8,694 bases of DNA, from positions 1 to 8,694 of the forward strand of contig JADFSQ010000053.1 of the NCBI GenBank assembly GCA_022560715.1, written 5' to 3'. Below the pieces are notes generated by a model. It was not told where the DNA came from, did no database searches, and saw nothing but the letters and a program-made list of their open reading frames with translations. A program made the translations under genes and the position numbers. Origin of the DNA: Bacteroidota bacterium. Lineage in GTDB: Bacteria > Bacteroidota > Bacteroidia > Flavobacteriales > Flavobacteriaceae. Positions 1 to 5,829 of the stretch are shown here, piece by piece. Position 1 is the stretch's first letter. Each line of letters begins with the position of its first letter.

Positions 1-9
1 AATTTAAGT

Positions 10-1221
10 ATGAATTTTGAACATACAAAAAAAGTAAAAGCACTATTACAAAAACTTCAAAATTTTATGGATACCAATATCTATCCAATAGAACAAGAAG
101 TAAATGCTTACAATGCTAATCCGAAACATCTATGGACATCACATCCATATATTGAAAAATTAAAAGAAAAAGCCAAAGAAGCTGGTTTATGGAATTTATT
201 TCTTCCGAAAGAATATAAAGAATTCAGTCCTGGATTAAGCAATTTAGAATATGCTGCAATGGCTGAAATAATGGGTAGAATTCCTTGGTCTGCCATAATT
301 TTTAATTGTTCCGCTCCAGATACTGGAAACATGGAAGTTTTTGCAAAATACGGCACACCTGAACAACAAGAAAAATGGCTCAAACCGTTAATGGAAGGCA
401 CTATTCGTTCAGCATTTTTAATGACCGAGCCACAAGTAGCTTCTTCTGATGCTACAAATATTGAAACTTCAATCGTTCGCGATGGAAACGAATATGTAAT
501 TAATGGTAGAAAATGGTGGGCTTCTGGTGGTATGGATCCAAACTGTAAGGTTACTATTGTAATGGGAAAAACTAATCCAAATGCGGCAAGACATATTCAG
601 CAAAGTATGATTATTGTGCCAATGGATTCGTCTGGATTAACAGTCGTTAGAGCTTTAACTGTTTTAGGAAATTTTGATTCGCCTGAAGGTCATGCCGAAA
701 TATTGTTAGAAAACGTAAGAGTTCCAGTCGAAAATATGTTATTAGGTGAAGGTCGAGGATTCGAAATTGCTCAAGGGCGTTTAGGGCCAGGACGTATTCA
801 TCATTGTATGCGAATGATTGGCATGGCACAACGCGCTATGGAAATGATGTGTAAACGATCTACAGAACGTACAACTTTCGGTAAAAAATTAGCCGAGTAT
901 AGTAGCATTCGTCAAGATATTGCAAAGTCAAAATGCGAAATTGAACAAGCTCGATTGTTAACACTTAAAGCAGCTTATATGATGGATACTGTGGGTAATA
1001 AAGCTGCCACAGATATCATTGCGATGATAAAAATTGTTGCCCCAAATATGTTATTAAATGTTGTTGATAGAGCGATGCAAATTCATGGTGCAAAAGGCGT
1101 GTCTCAAGATGTACCATTGTCCCAATTTTACTTATATGGAAGAATGCTTAAATATGCCGATGGTCCGGACGAAGTACATATGTACCAATTAGGAAAGCGA
1201 ACCATAAAAGCGTTTAGTTAA
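10..1221 (+). CDS. Acyl-CoA dehydrogenase family protein, ACAD10/ACAD11/LvaC-like
   Basis: This is a full-length (403 aa) flavin-dependent acyl-CoA dehydrogenase fold. The N-terminal helical domain covers about residues 1-130. The middle beta domain begins at the MTEP motif (138-141), continues with ASSDATN and includes the family's GRKWW stretch. The C-terminal helical domain carries GPGRIHH (259-265), RTTFGK (287-292) and IHGAKG. By eye, the residue at the usual catalytic Glu of the YEGT motif is Asp384, within ADGPDEVH, as in the ACAD10/ACAD11 group. That group works with an APH-like kinase (human ACAD10/11; LvaA and LvaC of Pseudomonas putida) and removes the 4-phosphate from 4-phosphoacyl-CoA rather than only desaturating. 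The kinase gene lies two genes downstream, which supports this assignment. The true substrate is inferred. The ATG gives a normal family N-terminus, but only nine upstream bases are visible, so promoter and upstream partners cannot be judged. Confidence 0.93.
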   Translation: MNFEHTKKVKALLQKLQNFMDTNIYPIEQEVNAYNANPKHLWTSHPYIEKLKEKAKEAGLWNLFLPKEYKEFSPGLSNLEYAAMAEIMGRIPWSAIIFNCSAPDTGNMEVFAKYGTPEQQEKWLKPLMEGTIRSAFLMTEPQVASSDATNIETSIVRDGNEYVINGRKWWASGGMDPNCKVTIVMGKTNPNAARHIQQSMIIVPMDSSGLTVVRALTVLGNFDSPEGHAEILLENVRVPVENMLLGEGRGFEIAQGRLGPGRIHHCMRMIGMAQRAMEMMCKRSTERTTFGKKLAEYSSIRQDIAKSKCEIEQARLLTLKAAYMMDTVGNKAATDIIAMIKIVAPNMLLNVVDRAMQIHGAKGVSQDVPLSQFYLYGRMLKYADGPDEVHMYQLGKRTIKAFS

Positions 1222-1240
1222 TAAATTAGTGCCTAAAGTT

Positions 1241-1288
1241 TAAAGTTACAAGTGTCTAAAGTTGTAAGTATTTAAAGTTTTTGAATAT
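1241..1288. repeat. Imperfect 16-base tandem repeat, three units
   Basis: Three consecutive 16-base units begin with TAAAGTT at 1241, 1257 and 1273. An extra TAAAGTT lies directly before them at 1234. The first two units share TAAAGTT..AAGT; the third is more diverged. The block is non-coding and starts just after the dehydrogenase stop codon. Its role is unknown; such AT-rich repeats may arise by slippage. Confidence 0.6.
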
Positions 1289-1318
1289 CTATAAAAACTG
1301 AATAAACTTTAAGTACTT
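1266..1318 (+). other. Intergenic hairpin between dehydrogenase and phosphatase genes
   Basis: Bases 1266-1280 pair with 1304-1318 to form a 15-bp stem (14 Watson-Crick pairs and one G-U, T1271 with G1313) around a 23-base loop. The left arm uses the third unit of the neighbouring tandem repeat. No T-tract follows the stem, so it is not a canonical terminator. It could be an mRNA-stabilising or attenuating structure, or a by-product of repeat inversion. The right arm also contains TTTAAGTACT (1308-1317), repeated directly at 1326-1335 just before the next start codon. Confidence 0.5.
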
Positions 1319-1341
1319 TAGTCAATTTAAGTACTAAAAAA

Positions 1342-2058
1342 ATGAGTAAAATTTATTTAATACGTCATGCACAAGCATCTTTTCTATCTGACGACTACGA
1401 TAATTTATCTAACAAAGGTATTTTACAATCGGAAGTTTTAGGACGCTATTTTGTTGAGAAGAATATTCATTTTGATAAGATATTTATTGGTAAATTAAAA
1501 CGGCATCAGCAAACCTTTGATGGTTTTAACAAAGCATTTATAACTGAAGGTATAGAATTACCAAAACCCATTTATTTAAAAGAATTAAATGAACATCAAG
1601 TTCCAGAAGCATTAAGTTTAGCTTATGATGATTTTGTAAACCAATATGATGAAGCAAAAAAAATGTTTGAGGAAATAGAACGAGATCCAAATCTAAAAAG
1701 AAAAAATTCCATAAAAATATTCGGCTTATTTTTGAAAGAGTATGCTACAGGAAGATACGCTTTTGAGCATGAATCCATTCAATCCTGGGCTCAATTCAGA
1801 ATGCAGGCTAAAAAAGGAATAGCAAGTATTTTAGAACGCACTGGTAAAGGAGAAACTGTGGGAATATTTACTTCCGGAGGAACCAAAAGTTCTATTATTG
1901 GAGATAGTTTAGGGATTTCGGAAGAAAAAATATCTGAATTAAATCTGGCAATTTTAAATGCTTCTTTTTCACAGCTACTATATTCAAAAAACAGACTTAA
2001 TGTTTTAAGCTTAAATGAAACACCTCATTTACCTAAAGAATTAATTACGTTTGTTTAA
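1342..2058 (+). CDS. Histidine phosphatase family protein (phosphoglycerate-mutase-like fold)
   Basis: This 238-residue protein has the N-terminal phosphohistidine motif of the family, LIRHAQAS, with Arg8 and the nucleophile His9. The second-Arg region follows in GKLKRHQQT (Arg54), and LNEHQ contains the likely acid Glu84. The position that normally carries the second active-site His (the SHG motif) reads TSGGT, so Ser178 replaces His. The fold assignment is firm, but phosphatase activity is less certain. The gene lies between an ACAD-type dehydrogenase and an APH-type kinase, so a role in the same acyl-CoA pathway is inferred, for example removing a phosphate from a phosphorylated intermediate or damaged product. 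The start follows an A-rich leader typical of Bacteroidota. Only 13 bases separate its stop from the preferred start of the kinase, indicating co-transcription. No signal peptide is seen, so it is cytoplasmic. Confidence 0.9.
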   Translation: MSKIYLIRHAQASFLSDDYDNLSNKGILQSEVLGRYFVEKNIHFDKIFIGKLKRHQQTFDGFNKAFITEGIELPKPIYLKELNEHQVPEALSLAYDDFVNQYDEAKKMFEEIERDPNLKRKNSIKIFGLFLKEYATGRYAFEHESIQSWAQFRMQAKKGIASILERTGKGETVGIFTSGGTKSSIIGDSLGISEEKISELNLAILNASFSQLLYSKNRLNVLSLNETPHLPKELITFV

Positions 2059-2071
2059 TAAAACCTTATCT

Positions 2072-3148
2072 ATGTCAAGCGATAATACAATAGAAGTAAG
2101 TAAAGAAGAGGCTCTACAGCTTGACAAGCTAAAACAATTTTTGTTTGAACATCATTTGATTAAAGACTTAAAAAGTGCGATTGAAGTAAGACGATTTTCT
2201 GGAGGCTTTTCGAATCTTACCTATTTATTATTGGTAGAAAATAACGAATATGTATTACGTCGTCCACCATTTGGAGCAATAAAAAGAGGGCACGATATGA
2301 GTCGCGAATATAAAGTACTATCCAATTTATTTACCGAATTTAAAAAAATTCCGAAGGTATATGCTTTTACTGATGACGAATCTATTTTAGGCACTCCGTT
2401 TTATATTATGGAAAATGCTAATGGTATTATTTTAGATTATTCCGAAGCAAAAAAAAGAGCTATTAATTCAAGTGATTTTAAAATCATTTCTAATACATGG
2501 TTGGATACTTTTGTTGCCTTACATAATGTAGATTATAAAGCAACTGGACTTACCGATTTAGGAAAACCAGAAGGTTATGCAGAACGCCAAATTACCAATT
2601 GGGCAAAGCAATACGAAAAAGCAAAAACCGGTGCCATACCAGAATCCGAACTCGTTATAAAATGGGTACAAAACAACCAACCCAATACGCATGATAATTG
2701 TTTAATTCACAACGATTATAAATATGATAATGTGATGTTTAAAGATGATTCCTGGACAGAAATCAATACTGTTTTAGACTGGGAAATGTGTACTCTTGGA
2801 GATCCTTTAATGGATTTAGGCACATCGCTTTCGTATTGGATTACCGAAGATGATACGGATGCCTTAAAAAAAGGATTGCCAAGTCCAACCGTTTTTAAGG
2901 GAAATCCAAACCGAACCGAAATTGTAGAATTATATAGCAAAAAAAGTGGCAGACCAATTAACAATTTAGTGTTTTATTATGTGTATGGTTTATTTAAACT
3001 CTCTGTTATAGTACAGCAAATTTATTACAGATACCGTAAAGGATATACAACAGATAAGCGGTTTACACATCTTAATAAACATACACAATTGTTGTTTACG
3101 ATAGCCTGGCAAGCCATACAGAAAAATAAAATTGATAAATTGTTTTGA
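2072..3148 (+). CDS. APH-like phosphotransferase family kinase, ACAD10/ACAD11/LvaA-type
   Basis: This 358-residue protein has the aminoglycoside-phosphotransferase/choline-kinase fold. In order it shows a nucleotide-binding loop SGGFSNLTY (43-51), the VLRRPP strand (61-66), the family-specific DLGKPEGYAERQ segment (162-173), the catalytic loop HNDYKYDN (His213, Asp215, Asn220) and the metal-binding DWE (236-238). This is the subgroup fused to the dehydrogenase in human ACAD10 and ACAD11, and found as LvaA in Pseudomonas, where it phosphorylates 4-hydroxyacyl-CoA. An antibiotic-resistance role is unlikely given these motifs and the dehydrogenase in the same operon. An in-frame TTG at 2051 would overlap the phosphatase gene by 8 bases; the ATG at 2072 is preferred because it gives a normal N-terminus. 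It is the last gene of the operon and is followed by a strong terminator. Confidence 0.92.
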   Translation: MSSDNTIEVSKEEALQLDKLKQFLFEHHLIKDLKSAIEVRRFSGGFSNLTYLLLVENNEYVLRRPPFGAIKRGHDMSREYKVLSNLFTEFKKIPKVYAFTDDESILGTPFYIMENANGIILDYSEAKKRAINSSDFKIISNTWLDTFVALHNVDYKATGLTDLGKPEGYAERQITNWAKQYEKAKTGAIPESELVIKWVQNNQPNTHDNCLIHNDYKYDNVMFKDDSWTEINTVLDWEMCTLGDPLMDLGTSLSYWITEDDTDALKKGLPSPTVFKGNPNRTEIVELYSKKSGRPINNLVFYYVYGLFKLSVIVQQIYYRYRKGYTTDKRFTHLNKHTQLLFTIAWQAIQKNKIDKLF

Positions 3149-3197
3149 GTAATTTGTTATAAAAATGAAAATATTTAAACAATAAAGCATTAATAAG

Positions 3198-3230
3198 AAA
3201 AGCCAGTAATTATTAAATTACTGGCTTTTT
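3198..3230. terminator. Bidirectional intrinsic terminator between convergent genes
   Basis: A 13-bp perfect stem, AAAAGCCAGTAAT with ATTACTGGCTTTT, closes over a six-base loop (3211-3216) and is followed by a T-tract. The opposite strand also ends in T-rich sequence. It can therefore serve both the kinase operon (+) and the repeat-protein gene (-), which converge here. Confidence 0.88.
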
Positions 3231-3260
3231 ATTGTCCTTATTAAATCTTAGCCATATTAA

Positions 3261-3776
3261 TTAAAGACAAACTAATACATTATTAGAATACATTCCTTTA
3301 TTTGGGTCAAAATTATTAGGTAAATAATCCTTTGGGTTAAAGTCAAATTCTACCTCTTCTTCTAATTCAACTAACTCAATAGTACTCCAATCTAAATCAT
3401 GCTTTCCTTTTAATGCATTAAAGCCTTCCGGTAAATAATCTTTTGGATTGAAATTTAATTCTACTTCTTCTTCTAATTCAACTAACTCAATAGTATTCCA
3501 ATCTAAATCATGCATTCCTTTTAATGCATTAAAGCCTTCCGGTAAATAATCTTTTGGATTAAAATTTAATTCTACTTCGTCTTCTATTTCAATTACTTCA
3601 ATAGAATTTATATCAAAATTCTCTAAAGTTGAATCTTCCATTTTTACAAAAAGTAATTTTTCTAATTCATACTCTTCACCATTTATATCTATATTTAAAT
3701 TGTTAGAGTCATTGTTAATTTTAGCGGTTGCATTTAATGCAAAAAATACAGTAAATAATAAAGCTAATTTATACAT
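3261..3776 (-). CDS. Secreted acidic protein with three 37-residue repeats, function unknown
   Basis: I do not recognise a characterised family. The 171-residue product begins with a clear signal peptide (Lys3, hydrophobic core 4-14, likely cleavage after Ala16-Thr17-Ala18), so it is exported. After a short Asn/Glu-rich part come three tandem repeats at about 58-94, 95-131 and 132-168. Each has an acidic beta-prone stretch (such as IELVELEEEVE) followed by the core FNPKDYLPEGFNALKG and, in the first two, HDLDW. The third is diverged after its YLP and ends in a short Cys-containing tail (NNVLVCL). Proteins with YLPxxF(D/N) repeats occur in Flavobacteriaceae as small exported proteins of unknown function; that comparison is from memory. 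The alternating acidic and hydrophobic strands suggest a small beta-solenoid or a cation-binding surface, but this is inference. It is probably a single-gene unit, ending at the shared terminator at 3198-3230. Confidence 0.85.
   Translation of the reverse strand: MYKLALLFTVFFALNATAKINNDSNNLNIDINGEEYELEKLLFVKMEDSTLENFDINSIEVIEIEDEVELNFNPKDYLPEGFNALKGMHDLDWNTIELVELEEEVELNFNPKDYLPEGFNALKGKHDLDWSTIELVELEEEVEFDFNPKDYLPNNFDPNKGMYSNNVLVCL
3319..3651 (-). repeat. Intragenic 111-bp tandem repeat, three units
   Basis: The units lie at 3319-3429, 3430-3540 and 3541-3651, exactly 111 bp (37 codons) apart. The first two, which encode the C-terminal half of the protein, differ at about nine of 111 positions by eye. 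The third matches well in its first half and then diverges. The pattern indicates in-frame duplication, with the latest event between the two C-terminal-side units, so copy number may vary between strains. Confidence 0.9.
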
Positions 3777-3888
3777 GATATTGTTTTTATTTTGATTTGT
3801 ACACTATAGACGTCTCTTAATTTATAATGTTACATGTATTTAGAAATATTTAACACAAGTACAAATTTTTTAATGTTTTATTAAGAAA

Positions 3889-4686
3889 TTAAAGCAGAAT
3901 TTTTTGAATTTGCTTACGGTAAGAATCAAACTCAATTAAATTGTTATGCTCTCCATTTTCAATAGTAAAAAACACTTTGTCTTTTTGTTCCATACTATTA
4001 AATAATTTTATTCCTGACGCATAAGGAATAACCCCATCATCAGTGCCATGAAAAATTGAAATTGGGGAATTTACATCTTGAACGTATTTATAAGAAGGAA
4101 AATCGTACTTAAGTAATTTTTTAGTTGGAAATAAGGAAAACCTACCTTTAGCCACGTCAGCAAGGCTATAAAAAGGGGTTTCTAAAATAAGTTGTTTCGG
4201 ATTGTTATTGGATGCTAAATAGGTTGCCATTCCTGTTCCCAAAGAGCGACCATATATTATGATTTCAGTTTTTTTGTAGCGTTCTAAAATATAATCGTAG
4301 CACATTTGGGCATCCTTATAAAGTGCTTGCTCGCTTAATTTACCTGTACTTTTTCCATAAGTTCTATAGTCCATTACGAACACATCGTAATTTTTCTCTA
4401 CAAAAAATTCTGTGATTTCCCCCCAACGCGATAAATTTCCAGCATTCCCATGAAAATATAAAATGACTCCTTTTGGGTTTTCGGTTTTAAAATGTATGGC
4501 ATTAATTACAGCACCATCCTCAGTTTTTAAAAACAATTCTTCAAATGGATTTGAAAAACTAAAAGTAAAATCTTGAGGTAAAGTAGTAGGTCTGAATATT
4601 AATTTTTCTTAAAAGAAATACAATGAGGCTGCAATCATTACATCTAAAATTATTAAAGTATAAATACCCTTTTTAAACCTTCGCAT
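3889..4686 (-). pseudogene. Membrane-anchored alpha/beta hydrolase gene interrupted by an in-frame TAA
   Basis: Reading from the ATG at 4686-4684 gives MRRFKKG, a membrane helix (residues 8-25) ending LYFF, then TAA at 4611-4609 (codon 26), then EKLIFRPTTLPQDF in the same frame and an intact hydrolase domain. Numbering from that ATG, the domain has HGN (79-81), the nucleophile elbow GRSLG (Ser148), HGTDD (Asp217) and the GEH His247. It is collinear with the upstream paralogue: LYFF*EKLIF aligns without gaps to LYFLQDYFLF, so the TAA sits on a CAA (Gln) codon, a single C-to-T change. No ATG lies between the stop and the hydrolase core; the nearest in-frame alternative is TTG at 4536, which gives 215 aa without the anchor. 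The start overlaps the upstream gene by 14 bases, suggesting translational coupling. Apart from the stop the reading frame is undamaged, so the mutation is recent, is read through, or is a sequence error. The intact domain would be a COG1073-type serine hydrolase of unknown substrate. Confidence 0.8.
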
Positions 4687-5554
4687 TCTTAGTTTTTCCT
4701 GAATGGTTTACATTAATACTAGATCCTTCAAGGTTTACTTCTTTTGGCTCAGAATTAATTATTTCTCCTAACATTTTATGATAAGACTCAAAGTTATTCA
4801 AATTTTTATGTCCACCACCAATTACTGTATAAAGTCTGGTGATTTTTGGTTGTATCTGCGATAATTTTACACTTGTTTTAAAAGGAATCAATTTATCGTT
4901 TGTACCATGAATAATATGAATAGGGCATTTTACATATTTCAACCATTTGTATGTTGGCAAAGGATATTTCATTATTATGGATAGAGGCATAAATGGCATA
5001 TAGCGTCCTGTTACTTTGGTTAAACTGTAGTAAGGCGCATCGAGAATCAGCATTTTTGGATTATTCATCGAAGCCAATTTTGCGGCAAAACCAGAACCCA
5101 AAGAACGACCATACACAATCATTCGCTCTTCTGTAGCTTTTTCTTTAACTAAATTATATATTTCCTGAAGATCTCTTTTTATTGCTTTTTGCGAACGCTT
5201 TCCCGTGCTTTTTCCGAAACCTCTGTAATCTATCATAAGCACACTATAATCGTGTCTTGTAAAATCTACAGCAAACTTCCCCCAACCTTTTATACTTTTA
5301 GAATTCCCTTTAAGATATAAAACAACACCTTTCGATTCGTTTTTTGGTTTAAAAAGCAATCCATTAATTACAGCACCATCACGAGTCTCTAAATTATATT
5401 CTTCCGTTTCCTGATTTTCATAAAAAAACTGAAAGTCTTTTGGCAGCTTTTCTGCTTGAAACAAAAAATAATCTTGTAAAAAATACAAGGCTATACTTAC
5501 TATAACATATATAGCTAAAATAATTAGTAATACATATAACCAATAAGGCATCAT
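4673..5554 (-). CDS. Membrane-anchored alpha/beta hydrolase (COG1073, Bem46/ABHD13-like)
   Basis: This 293-residue protein has one N-terminal transmembrane helix (about 5-27) and then a serine hydrolase domain. The domain shows IDYRGFGKSTG (108-118), the nucleophile elbow YGRSLGSG (Ser151), the acid in HGTND (Asp220) and the base in GGGHKN (His249), so the triad is complete. The oxyanion-side motif usually written HGN reads KGN, with Lys82, which may alter activity. The tail after about 267 is polar and extends past the domain. Related proteins are esterase- or thioesterase-like, and this substrate is unknown. The anchor places it at the inner membrane, though which side the domain faces is not clear from the sequence. 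Two ATG codons are adjacent at 5554-5549, and either could be used. The gene is first in a two-gene unit with the damaged paralogue and diverges from the metalloprotease gene. Confidence 0.88.
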   Translation of the reverse strand: MMPYWLYVLLIILAIYVIVSIALYFLQDYFLFQAEKLPKDFQFFYENQETEEYNLETRDGAVINGLLFKPKNESKGVVLYLKGNSKSIKGWGKFAVDFTRHDYSVLMIDYRGFGKSTGKRSQKAIKRDLQEIYNLVKEKATEERMIVYGRSLGSGFAAKLASMNNPKMLILDAPYYSLTKVTGRYMPFMPLSIIMKYPLPTYKWLKYVKCPIHIIHGTNDKLIPFKTSVKLSQIQPKITRLYTVIGGGHKNLNNFESYHKMLGEIINSEPKEVNLEGSSINVNHSGKTKNAKV

Positions 5555-5567
5555 AAAAAATTAGAAG

Positions 5568-5744
5568 TTCAACCCGAATTATGCATTAGAAAATCTATTA
5601 CGACTTGAAATTGCTGCAAAACAGATTGCCATGCTAAGTTTTTGGGTTTAACCATATCGTTGCTATGCTAAAACCCAGAAAACTTCCTGTTTTATTGCAC
5701 TTTCAATCCTCATTACGAAGCTCTAATACATAACGCGGGTTCAA
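5568..5744. repeat. 177-bp imperfect palindromic intergenic element
   Basis: Three nested inverted repeats share a centre near 5656-5660. The outer pair, 5571-5590 with 5722-5741, matches at 17 of 20 positions (AACCCG..TTATG.ATTAGA). The middle pair, 5605-5624 with 5687-5706, matches at 16 of 20 (TTGAAA.TGC...AAAACAG). The inner pair, 5643-5656 with 5664-5677, matches at 12 of 14 around a seven-base loop. The whole element could form a long bulged hairpin on either strand. It fills most of the divergent intergenic region (5555-5829) and is less AT-rich than the rest of it. A dispersed MITE-like or REP-like repeat is the most likely explanation; a structured RNA is also possible. No transposase or target-site duplication was seen. 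Confidence 0.6.
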
Positions 5745-5829
5745 TTTACAAAAATTAAGTGAAATCTATTTAATACCATGTTTATTGTCCAAAAAAATAG
5801 TTAAAGAAATACTAAATTTTTTGTTTAAA

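Noticed and set aside
2716..2964. Open frame on the - strand within the kinase gene
   Set aside because: It lies entirely opposite the well-supported kinase catalytic region and shows no recognisable domain.
2072..3148. Aminoglycoside resistance gene
   Set aside because: The APH fold is present, but the VLRRPP and DLGxPEGYxERQ motifs and the co-directional ACAD-type gene identify the acyl-CoA kinase subgroup.
3777..3888. Promoter and terminator search in the gap between the hydrolase and the repeat-protein gene
   Set aside because: Only a weak 5-bp stem without a T-tract and no convincing Bacteroidota promoter motif were seen.
5571..5649. Left arm of the palindrome can be read as a short peptide (NPNYALENLLRLEIAAKQ...) that looks protein-like
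   Set aside because: There is no start codon, an in-frame TAG lies just upstream (5562-5564) and a stop follows at 5648-5650. The symmetry of the arms explains the sequence better than coding does.
5745..5772. Possible sigma70-like promoter TTTACA-N16-TATTTA before the metalloprotease gene
   Set aside because: Bacteroidota mainly use a different promoter pattern (TTTG and TAnnTTTG), and such AT-rich matches arise easily by chance in this DNA.
5778..5804. Eight-codon upstream reading frame beginning ATG TTT ATT before the metalloprotease gene
   Set aside because: It is too short to distinguish from chance and shows no leader-peptide pattern.
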